Below the pieces are notes generated by a model. The model was not told where the DNA came from, did no database searches, and was given only the letters and a program-made list of their open reading frames with translations. DNA of 64,000 nt from contig NZ_PGOI01000008.1 of the NCBI RefSeq assembly GCF_002794355.1, positions 310,001-374,000 on the forward strand. Reading direction: 5' to 3'. This document shows positions 17,337-24,239 of this stretch, one piece after another; the first letter of the stretch is position 1; each line of letters starts with the position of its first letter. The DNA comes from Pseudorhodobacter sp. MZDSW-24AT. Lineage in GTDB: Bacteria; Pseudomonadota; Alphaproteobacteria; Rhodobacterales; Rhodobacteraceae. Both the position numbers and the translations under genes were made by a program.

Positions 17337-17831
17337 ATGAAACCGCTATATCTTCTTGCATTCGCAGCATTGCTGCCGTTCGTGGCCTCCGCGCAGGACG
17401 CGGGGGCGTTGGATCCGTCAGGGGGTGGCGTAAGGGCCACCGTCGAGTCGACCGAAGCCGCCGCCTATGGGCCGCGCGATGCGGCCGATGTGGTCTTTGA
17501 CGATCTGATGTTTGAATACCGCCCCTTGGTGGTGTTCGGTGACAGCCCGGAAGACCCGAACTTCCTGCGCCAGATGGAGCTTCTGGCCCGGGATCTGCCC
17601 GCGCTGGAATTGCGCGACGTGGTGCTGGTGACCGACACCGACCCGGAGGCGCGCGGGGAGTGGCGCACGCGGCTGCGCCCACGCGGCTTCAGCCTTGTCC
17701 TGATGGACAAGGATCTGCGCCCGGTGATCCGAAAGCCGCTGCCTTGGGAGGTGCGGGAAATCGTCGCGGCGATCGACAAGTTCCCGCTGCGTCGGCAAGA
17801 GATTCTGGAGCGCAACCCGGCGGGACGCTAG
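17337..17831 (+). CDS. DUF4174 secreted protein
   Basis: A 164-residue protein with a Sec signal peptide (residues 1-18, ending FVASAQ) followed by a thioredoxin-like-fold domain of the DUF4174 type: [19 protein letters not shown], then VVLVTDTDP and a C-terminal [19 protein letters not shown]. No CxxC is present, so it is not a thioredoxin-type oxidoreductase. The ATG at 17337 follows a GGGAAAGGGAG ribosome-binding site. It sits between the mutase (divergent) and pccA (convergent) genes; a link to propionate metabolism is not evident. Confidence 0.8.
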   Translation: MKPLYLLAFAALLPFVASAQDAGALDPSGGGVRATVESTEAAAYGPRDAADVVFDDLMFEYRPLVVFGDSPEDPNFLRQMELLARDLPALELRDVVLVTDTDPEARGEWRTRLRPRGFSLVLMDKDLRPVIRKPLPWEVREIVAAIDKFPLRRQEILERNPAGR

Positions 17832-17842
17832 GGGGCGCGCCA

Positions 17843-19846
17843 TCATTCGAACTCCAGGATCACATCGTCAACCTTGAGGCTGCTGCCTGCGGTGGCGGTG
17901 ATCTTTTTCACCACGCCGCGGCGTTCGGCCTTGAGGATGTTTTCCATCTTCATCGCCTCGACCGTGGCGAGCGCCTGGCCTTCCTGCACCTCGTCGCCTT
18001 CGGCCACGCTGATGCTGACCACCAGCCCCGGCATCGGGCAAAGCAGGAATTTCGAGGTGTCCGGCGGCAGTTTTTCCGGCATCAGCGCGTTCAGCGCGGC
18101 TTGGCGCGGGGATTGCACCAGCACCTTGAGATCGGCGCCGCGCAGGCGGATGCGAAAGCCCATCGGCACCTTGCCGACCTTGAGCACCAAGGGCGCGCCA
18201 TCCACCGTCAGCCGGGCGAGGCTGTCGCCTGGGGTCCAATCGGATTGCACGCGCAAGGATTGGCCGTCGGGGAAGGTGACGGTGGAGCCTGCCTTGTCGG
18301 CGGCGATGGTGACGGGGATCTGGCTGCCTTGCAGGCTGACCACCCAAGCGTCCCCGACACGGCGCTGGTGGTTGTCCATGGTGCCGGAAATGCGGGTGCG
18401 GCGGATTTCGGCGACGCGGTTCATCGCGGCGCAGGCGGCGGCGACGTGGCGTAAGGTGGCGTCGTCCAGCGTGGTGCCGTGGAAGCCTTCGGGGAATTCC
18501 TCGGCGATGAAGGCGGTGGTGATGGCGCCGCTGGTAAAGCGGGGGTGGTCCATCACTGCCGCACAGAAGGGCAGGTTGTGGCCGATGCCTTCCACCTCGA
18601 ACGTGTCCAGCGCAAGGCGCATTTCCTCAATCGCTTGCCCCCGCGTGGGGGCCCAGGTGCAAAGCTTGGCGATCATCGGATCGTAGAACATGCTGATCTC
18701 GCCGCCTTCGAACACGCCGGTGTCATTGCGCACGATCCCGCCCAAGGCGGTGGGGCCTTCGACGGGCGGGCGGTAGCGCGTCAGCCGACCGATGGAGGGC
18801 AGGAAGTTGCGGTAGGGATCTTCGGCATAAAGCCGCGATTCCATGGCCCAGCCGTTGATCTTCAGATCCTCTTGGCGGAAGGGCAAAGGCTCGCCCGCTG
18901 CCACGCGGATCATCTGTTCCACCAGATCGACCCCGGTGATCAGTTCGGTCACCGGGTGTTCGACCTGAAGGCGGGTGTTCATTTCGAGGAAGTAGAAGTT
19001 GCGGTCGCCATCCACGATGAATTCCACCGTGCCCGCCGAGGTATAGCCAACGGCGCGGGCCAGCGCGCAGGCCTGTTCGCCCATCGCCTTGCGGGTGGCG
19101 GCGTCGAGGAAGGGCGACGGGGCCTCTTCGATGACCTTCTGATTGCGGCGCTGAATGCTGCATTCGCGTTCGTGCAGGTAGACGCAATTGCCATGTTTGT
19201 CGGCCAGCACCTGAATCTCGATGTGGCGGGGCTGGGTCACGAATTTTTCGATGAAGATGCGGTCATCGCCAAAGCTGCTCGCGGCTTCGTTCTTGGACGA
19301 CTGAAAGCCTTCGCGGACCTCTGATTCGCTCCACGCGATTCGCATGCCCTTGCCGCCGCCGCCTGCCGAGGCCTTGATCATCACCGGATAGCCGATCTGG
19401 CCCGAGATGCGGATGGCCTCATCCCCGTCGGCGATCAGGCCCATATAGCCCGGCACGGTGGAGACCCCGGCTTCCATTGCCAGCTTTTTCGAGGTGATCT
19501 TGTCGCCCATCGCTTCGATCGCGGCGGAAGGCGGGCCGATGAAGACAACGCCTTCGGCTTCCAGCGCGGCGGCGAAGTTGCGGTTTTCCGACAGGAAGCC
19601 ATAGCCGGGATGCACAGCCTCGGCCCCGGTCTGGCGGATGGCATCAAGGATCTTGTCGATCACGATGTAAGACTGGTTGGCGGGCGACGGGCCGATGTGC
19701 ACGGCTTCATCTGCCATGCGGACATGCAGGGCGTTGCGGTCGGCATCGGAATAGACCGCAACCGTCTTGATCCCCATTTTCCGGGCGGTTTTGATGACGC
19801 GGCAAGCGATTTCGCCCCGGTTGGCGATCAGGATCTTCTGGAACAT
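17843..19846 (-). CDS. pccA: Propionyl-CoA carboxylase, biotin-carrier/biotin carboxylase subunit
   Basis: A 667-residue alpha subunit that carboxylates biotin with ATP and bicarbonate for transfer to propionyl-CoA by PccB. The biotin carboxylase domain starts MFQKILIANRGEIACRVI and has the glycine-rich ATP loop (KASAGGGGKGMRI) and MNTRLQVEHPVTE. A linker/BT domain follows, and the C-terminal biotinyl domain carries EAMKM, with Lys633 as biotin site. It is the last member of the minus-strand pcc group; mcm lies further on the same strand beyond an opposite-strand gene. The biotin importer at 58897-60833 would supply its cofactor. Confidence 0.96.
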   Translation of the reverse strand: MFQKILIANRGEIACRVIKTARKMGIKTVAVYSDADRNALHVRMADEAVHIGPSPANQSYIVIDKILDAIRQTGAEAVHPGYGFLSENRNFAAALEAEGVVFIGPPSAAIEAMGDKITSKKLAMEAGVSTVPGYMGLIADGDEAIRISGQIGYPVMIKASAGGGGKGMRIAWSESEVREGFQSSKNEAASSFGDDRIFIEKFVTQPRHIEIQVLADKHGNCVYLHERECSIQRRNQKVIEEAPSPFLDAATRKAMGEQACALARAVGYTSAGTVEFIVDGDRNFYFLEMNTRLQVEHPVTELITGVDLVEQMIRVAAGEPLPFRQEDLKINGWAMESRLYAEDPYRNFLPSIGRLTRYRPPVEGPTALGGIVRNDTGVFEGGEISMFYDPMIAKLCTWAPTRGQAIEEMRLALDTFEVEGIGHNLPFCAAVMDHPRFTSGAITTAFIAEEFPEGFHGTTLDDATLRHVAAACAAMNRVAEIRRTRISGTMDNHQRRVGDAWVVSLQGSQIPVTIAADKAGSTVTFPDGQSLRVQSDWTPGDSLARLTVDGAPLVLKVGKVPMGFRIRLRGADLKVLVQSPRQAALNALMPEKLPPDTSKFLLCPMPGLVVSISVAEGDEVQEGQALATVEAMKMENILKAERRGVVKKITATAGSSLKVDDVILEFE

Positions 19847-19890
19847 TGGCTCTCTCTCCCCTCGGGCGGGGTCGGGCCGGACCCTGCGCC

Positions 19891-19932
19891 GTAAATAAAA
19901 AGGGCCTCCCAGCCGCCGAGGCTGGAAGACCC
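19891..19932 (-). terminator. Rho-independent terminator after glycine-zipper lipoprotein gene
   Basis: Read on the minus strand, a stem of 11 pairs in 13 positions (arms 19920-19932 and 19902-19914, loop 19915-19919) is followed by a T-rich run (TTTTTATTTAC). It ends transcription of the gene that stops at 20000, just before pccA. Confidence 0.8.
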
Positions 19933-19999
19933 TGTGTTCGTTTCATGTGCGTTCAGATCAATGGACGCGAGGCCGGGCCGCGCAGTGGCGGCACCCGGA

Positions 20000-20242
20000 T
20001 CAGTAGCAGTTGTTGGTGCCCGGAATGATGCACGAGCCGCCGCCCGCGACAGCGCCGATGAGCGCGCCTTGCGTTCTGGAGCCGCCGGTGGCCCCGGCAA
20101 TGAGAGCGCCGGTGGCAGCGCCGCCGACGGTGCGGACAGCCGCGCTGTTGAGCGGCGACGAGTTGCCGTAGCCGTTGTTTTGCACGCAACCTGCGAGCGT
20201 GGTGGCAAGAACCGTTGCGATAAGGATGTGTTTCGTGACCAT
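20000..20242 (-). CDS. Small glycine-zipper lipoprotein
   Basis: An 80-residue predicted lipoprotein. A short charged start, hydrophobic h-region and lipobox LAGC (Cys19) end the signal. The mature part has alternating Gly/Ala helices (AATGALIAGATGG, QGALIGAVAGGG) typical of glycine-zipper 2TM proteins, and a terminal Cys pair (SCIIPGTNNC). Its function is unknown; such proteins usually associate with the outer membrane. ATG 20242 was preferred over an upstream in-frame start because it begins the signal peptide. It has the same architecture as the protein at 58478. Confidence 0.8.
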   Translation of the reverse strand: MVTKHILIATVLATTLAGCVQNNGYGNSSPLNSAAVRTVGGAATGALIAGATGGSRTQGALIGAVAGGGSCIIPGTNNCY

Positions 20243-20561
20243 GTGTGACTGCCTCGTGTCAGGGTTTTTATTGGCTCTGACTCTACTGCATCCTTGGCGA
20301 CGGAAAAGGGGAAATTTCCGCCCGGCGCGGCATCGGCAAGGCTTTGCCACCCGGCAAAGGACGGTCCGGCCCCAAGGGGACCGGACCGCAAGGTCAGGGA
20401 TAGGGTCGTCACGTGGAGGCCGGACAAGGGGCTGTTGCCCACAGGCCGACCCTGCAAAGGATGGGTGTGCTGCGCATTGAAATCAAATGCAAATCCGCCG
20501 CCTTGCCCGCTATGGGCGCCGCTTTGCCAAACAGGCACAGAGACCGGCGGAAGCGCGCGCA
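20243..20561. other. 319-bp stretch without a gene; two hairpins
   Basis: No credible gene is seen. It contains adjacent perfect or near-perfect hairpins: CTTTGCC-ACCC-GGCAAAG (20342-20359) and GGTCCGGCCCC paired with GGGGACCGGACC (20363-20387, one bulge). Neither is followed by a T-run. They may separate the transcripts of the minus-strand genes at 20562-20960 and 20000-20242, whose promoter must also lie here. Confidence 0.5.
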
Positions 20562-20960
20562 TCACACATCATCCTCATCGTCTTCATCATCCCAGATCAC
20601 GTCTTCGGCATCGGCGGCAAAGACAGCCGGGAAGGAGACTTGCGCCACCTTGAGGTTGATGCGCAGCAGCGCCTCATAGCTTTCGGGATCGAAAGGGTCT
20701 TCGGCCGCCACCACCTCGCGCCCGAACAGCCAAGACAGGCGGCCCGCATCGAGATTGCCACGTTCAAAGGGTTCTTCGCCAAAGCATTGCCAGAGCGCCG
20801 CCATGAAGCCTTCGTCGGCCTTGCGGTCGGCAAGCTTGCGGTCGCGATAGCGCTCGCGCTTGATGAGTTTGGTGGGGCCGTCCTTTTTATTGGCGCGGCG
20901 GATGGTGAATTGAAAATCGGTGCCCGGAAGGCGGCCGGGAAAGCCGCGATGTTTCAGCAT
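20562..20960 (-). CDS. Conserved hypothetical protein with acidic tail
   Basis: A 132-residue protein without signal peptide or membrane helix and with no domain I recognise. The N-terminal third is basic (KLIKRERYRDRKLADRK), while the last residues are almost all acidic (WDDEDDEDDV), giving a bipolar charge pattern. The start at 20960 (MLKHRGFPGR) follows an AGGGGG Shine-Dalgarno; an in-frame ATG 33 bases upstream is less likely. It lies between pccB and pccA, where a hypothetical gene also sits in R. sphaeroides as far as I recall. Its role in carboxylase function is not shown. Confidence 0.7.
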   Translation of the reverse strand: MLKHRGFPGRLPGTDFQFTIRRANKKDGPTKLIKRERYRDRKLADRKADEGFMAALWQCFGEEPFERGNLDAGRLSWLFGREVVAAEDPFDPESYEALLRINLKVAQVSFPAVFAADAEDVIWDDEDDEDDV

Positions 20961-21158
20961 GGTGTGCCCCCTTGGTGTGGATGGGCACAGCAATAGGCAT
21001 CTGGGGCAGCAAGGCCAAGGGGCGATGGCGGGCTGCGGAAGCGAGATGCGGCCGAAAAGGATACGTCAGCCCTTGGGCAAACGTGGGCCGCGCCGGGGCG
21101 CGGATAAAGGGATGGGGCGGACTGGACCGAAGCGCGTTCGGCGGCCCGCCCGACCGAC

Positions 21159-21296
21159 TTACTTGTATTTGCCGGTGTAGGTGGGTTCGACCGAAACCGG
21201 CTCGTCCACGTAAACGACTTCAGCTTCTTTCTTGGCGCAGGCAGCCACAAAGGCGACCATGGCGAACGCCAGGATAATGTTCGTGCTCTTAGACAT
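21159..21296 (-). CDS. 45-residue predicted lipoprotein
   Basis: A short gene: ATG at 21296, TAA at 21159-21161, with a GGAG ribosome-binding site eight bases upstream. The product starts MSKSTNIILAFAMVAFVAAC: a signal with lipobox VAAC (Cys20), followed by a charged 25-residue mature part (AKKEAEVVYVDEPVSVEPT...). The clean signal, RBS and codon use support a real gene. It may be an outer-membrane or periplasmic lipopeptide; function unknown. Confidence 0.75.
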   Translation of the reverse strand: MSKSTNIILAFAMVAFVAACAKKEAEVVYVDEPVSVEPTYTGKYK

Positions 21297-21361
21297 CCTC
21301 GACTCCTATATTCTTGGAAGGTTGCATCGGAACGCCCGATAGCACACCCTTCATCTGAGGC

Positions 21362-21385
21362 AAAGGCCGCTTGGGTCCGGCCTTT
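21362..21385 (-). terminator. Possible terminator hairpin
   Basis: A perfect 8-bp stem, AAAGGCCG / CGGCCTTT with an 8-base loop, lies between the DUF6497-like gene and the 45-residue lipoprotein gene. The T-run is short (TTT), so termination would be weak. Confidence 0.4.
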
Positions 21386-21507
21386 CGCCACAGTAGCGGA
21401 TTGCTGCCGGGTTTGACATGGGAAGTTTTCCAAGTTTGCCCGCTGTGACTCTGCTACATCAGGGGCGGCTGCCAGAGCCTTGACGCATACCATATCTTGG
21501 GGTTGCA

Positions 21508-21903
21508 TCAGTAAATCTCCCATATGCAGGCGCCATCCTGAAAGGTGAAGGCCTCGAAAAATTGTGTGGCCTCGGGGGCGGTTTCGCCAAAGGGCACCGG
21601 CTGATCGGAGAAAGAGATGATGATCTGCGTGGGCTGCGGGCCAAATTCGCTGAGCCGGGGCAGAGCGTAGGTTTGGCACAGGTGAAAGATATCCTCGGCC
21701 GCCACTTCATAGGAAATGGTGCCACTGTCGCGCGCGATCTGTGGCGCGACAAAGCGAAACCGCACGGCCAGACCATCGGGGCCGGGCACGTTCCAGATGA
21801 CATCCTGCAAGGCCACCGGCTGGCCCGACGGCACGGGAATCAGGGTGGCATCGCCGGGCAGGCTGTGCGCGCTGCCTTGCTGTTCGGGTTTCGGGTCGGT
21901 CAT
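21508..21903 (-). CDS. Conserved hypothetical protein (DUF6497-like)
   Basis: A 131-residue protein. Its sequence pattern (VPSGQPVALQDVIWN, VRFRFVAPQIA, EVAAEDIFHLCQTYALP, IIISFSDQPVPFGET, EAFTFQDGACIWEIY) resembles a Rhodobacteraceae family of unknown function that I believe is DUF6497; I am unsure of the accession. No signal peptide is visible from this start, though homologues may begin elsewhere. It lies 64 bases downstream of pccB on the same strand and could be co-transcribed with it. Confidence 0.65.
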   Translation of the reverse strand: MTDPKPEQQGSAHSLPGDATLIPVPSGQPVALQDVIWNVPGPDGLAVRFRFVAPQIARDSGTISYEVAAEDIFHLCQTYALPRLSEFGPQPTQIIISFSDQPVPFGETAPEATQFFEAFTFQDGACIWEIY

Positions 21904-21967
21904 CGCCGCGCCCCCTGCCCTGCCCTGTGAAACTGTGCCATCGGTGCTTTCCCCCTGAATTCGGATG

Positions 21968-23500
21968 TCAGAGGGGAATGTTATCGTGCTTTTTCCACGG
22001 GTTCGCCAACTTCTTCGTGCGCAGCGCGGCGAAGGCGCGGCAAACGCGGCGACGGGTGGATTGCGGCATGATCACCTCGTCGATGAAGCCTTTTTCGGCG
22101 GCGACGAAGGGGTTGGCAAAGCGGTCTTCATAATCCTTGACGCGGGCGGCAATTTTCTCGGGATCGCCAAGTTCGCTGCGATAGAGGATTTCCACCGCCC
22201 CCTTGGCCCCCATCACCGCGATCTGGGCGGTGGGCCAAGCGTAGTTGAAATCACCGCGCAGGTGTTTGGAGGCCATCACATCATAGGCGCCGCCATAGGC
22301 CTTGCGGGTGATGACGGTGACCTTGGGCACCGTCGCCTCACCATAGGCGAACAGCAGTTTGGCGCCGTGCTTGATGACGCCACCATATTCCTGCGCGGTG
22401 CCGGGCAGGAAGCCGGGCACGTCGACCAGCGTGAGGATCGGGATTTCAAAGGCGTCGCAGAAGCGGACGAAGCGGGCGGCCTTGCGGCTGGCATCAATGT
22501 CGAGGCAGCCCGCCAGCACCATGGGCTGATTGGCCACCACGCCGACCGACTGGCCTTCGAGCCGGATGAAGCCGGTGATGATGTTGGCGGCGAAGGCGGC
22601 CTGAATTTCGAAGAAATCGCCTTCATCGGCCAGTTTGGTGATCAGCTCTTTCATGTCATAGGGCTGATTGATGTTGTCGGGGATCAGCGTATCAAGGCTG
22701 GGATCAACCCGGGCGGGATTATCGAAGAAGGGGCGCACGGGCGCCTTTTCGCGGTTGTTGAGCGGCAGGAAGTCGATCAGGCGGCGGGTTTCGGCAAGCG
22801 CCACCACATCGTTTTCATAGGCGCCATCGGCGACGGACGATTTCTTGGTATGGGTGGAGGCGCCGCCCAGCTCTTCGGCGGTGACCACTTCATTGGTGAC
22901 GGTTTTCACCACATCGGGGCCGGTCACGAACATATAGGAGCTGTCCTTCACCATGAAGATGAAGTCGGTCATCGCCGGGGAATAGACCGCGCCGCCCGCG
23001 CAGGGCCCCATGATCAGGCTGATCTGCGGCACCACACCGCTTGCCATGATGTTGCGCTGAAACACCTCGGCATAGCCGGCAAGGCTGGCGACGCCTTCCT
23101 GAATGCGCGCGCCGCCCGAATCGTTGATGCCGATGACAGGGGCGCCGTTCTGGATGGCCATATCCATGATCTTGCAGATCTTCTGCGCATGGGTTTCAGA
23201 CAGCGAGCCGCCGAAGACGGTGAAATCCTGGCTGAAGACATAGACCATGCGGCCGTTCACGGTGCCCCAGCCAGTGACCACGCCATCCCCGGCGGGGCGG
23301 TCGGCCTCCATCCCGAAATCGGTGCAGCGGTGGGCGACAAACATGTCGAACTCTTCAAAGCTGCCTTCGTCGAGCAAAAGCTCGATCCGTTCGCGGGCGG
23401 TCAGCTTGCCCTTGGCATGTTGCGCATCGATGCGGCGCTGGCCTCCGCCCTGCCGGGCGGCAGTGCGGCGGTTCTCAAGCTGGGCCAGAATGTCTTTCAT
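21968..23500 (-). CDS. pccB: Propionyl-CoA carboxylase, carboxyltransferase subunit
   Basis: A 510-residue beta subunit that moves the carboxyl group from biotin to propionyl-CoA, giving (S)-methylmalonyl-CoA. The two crotonase-like halves are visible: [23 protein letters not shown] and [16 protein letters not shown] in the N-half, and [16 protein letters not shown] and [13 protein letters not shown] in the C-half. It ends with the NIPL-type tail of PccB proteins. The start at 23500 ([12 protein letters not shown]) was chosen over a longer open frame because the extension covers the promoter region with TTTGCAA-like half-sites. It begins the minus-strand pcc group. Confidence 0.96.
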   Translation of the reverse strand: MKDILAQLENRRTAARQGGGQRRIDAQHAKGKLTARERIELLLDEGSFEEFDMFVAHRCTDFGMEADRPAGDGVVTGWGTVNGRMVYVFSQDFTVFGGSLSETHAQKICKIMDMAIQNGAPVIGINDSGGARIQEGVASLAGYAEVFQRNIMASGVVPQISLIMGPCAGGAVYSPAMTDFIFMVKDSSYMFVTGPDVVKTVTNEVVTAEELGGASTHTKKSSVADGAYENDVVALAETRRLIDFLPLNNREKAPVRPFFDNPARVDPSLDTLIPDNINQPYDMKELITKLADEGDFFEIQAAFAANIITGFIRLEGQSVGVVANQPMVLAGCLDIDASRKAARFVRFCDAFEIPILTLVDVPGFLPGTAQEYGGVIKHGAKLLFAYGEATVPKVTVITRKAYGGAYDVMASKHLRGDFNYAWPTAQIAVMGAKGAVEILYRSELGDPEKIAARVKDYEDRFANPFVAAEKGFIDEVIMPQSTRRRVCRAFAALRTKKLANPWKKHDNIPL

Positions 23501-23572
23501 CGCACCGACTCCCCCTGCGGATTTCCGGCACAATAGGAGCCGATGCTGCAGGCGCAAAGGAGAAATGGGAAA

Positions 23573-23622
23573 ATTTGCATAAAGCGGACAGGCAAAGCGT
23601 TGCGAAATGCAAAATTGCAAAT
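23573..23622 (-). promoter_or_regulatory. Cluster of TTTGCAA-like half-sites upstream of pccB (candidate PccR site)
   Basis: About 70-120 bases before the pccB start are ATTTGCAT (23573-23580) and, on the minus strand, TTTGCAATTTTGCATTTCGC (within 23600-23622), i.e. three consecutive TTTGCA/TTTCGCA-like units. PccR control of pccB in R. sphaeroides depends on paired TTTGCAAA motifs. The match here is imperfect. Confidence 0.5.
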
Positions 23623-23699
23623 CCTGTCGGTGCGTCACGCCCGCAAGGCGGCCGCGCGCGCCTGTTGTTTTGGCCTCAAGGCCATGCCATAGAAACGGG

Positions 23700-24068
23700 A
23701 TGACACGGCGCACCCCCTTGCTGGCAGACCTGCGTCAGGCCTTTGTGGCCTGGACGCTGCTCTTGGCCATGGCGCTGGTGTGGAGCGCGGCGCCCTCGCG
23801 CAGCACCGAATTCCCGAGCCATGCCGCCTTGGCCACGCTGGCGGCGGTGCAAAGCGCCGAGCCGGTGGCGACGCTGTCGGCGGCTGGGAAGCTGCACCGG
23901 GCCCCGGAATTCCGGGCCGGGGATGAGCCTGATGCCGTGCTTTTGTCGCCTGCGCTGGCGCTTGCGGCCACGGGCGCGCGCCATGCTTGGGCGTTTTGCC
24001 AGCGGGATCTTCCTTGTGCGGCGCGTCACCGCACGCGGCCTGAACCCCGGGCCCCGCCCCTGATCTGA
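23700..24068 (+). CDS. Hypothetical membrane-anchored or secreted protein
   Basis: A 122-residue protein with one N-terminal hydrophobic helix (about residues 14-31, [17 protein letters not shown]) and an Ala/Arg/Pro-rich remainder with two cysteines (CQRDLPC). No family is recognised. The composition of the C-terminal third ([12 protein letters not shown]) is biased, and there is only a weak ribosome-binding site, so the gene is plausible but not certain. It lies 171 bases before secDF and is divergent from pccB. Confidence 0.5.
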   Translation: MTRRTPLLADLRQAFVAWTLLLAMALVWSAAPSRSTEFPSHAALATLAAVQSAEPVATLSAAGKLHRAPEFRAGDEPDAVLLSPALALAATGARHAWAFCQRDLPCAARHRTRPEPRAPPLI

Positions 24069-24239
24069 CCCAAGGTCCCGACGGCCTGCCGCGTGCGGGC
24101 CGCAAATCGGCCACAGACCCGGATGGGAGTGCCGGACGCCGAAGGCGCCGCGCCCTGCCGCCTGTGGTGCCTTTCACGGTTATATCAGGGTCGGCCCCGC
24201 AGGCGTGCGCGCCACGGGTGGCTGACGCAAGGACAGGTC

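Noticed and set aside
15106-17340. A 744-codon open frame opposite the methylmalonyl-CoA mutase gene
   Set aside because: It mirrors the mutase in the antisense frame common in high-GC genes; the product is His/Arg/Gly-rich without any domain, while the minus strand encodes a complete enzyme.
17254-17682. N-terminal extension of methylmalonyl-CoA mutase up to 17682
   Set aside because: The added residues are Arg/Pro-rich, have no family match and overlap the divergent DUF4174 gene; ATG 17253 gives the usual start.
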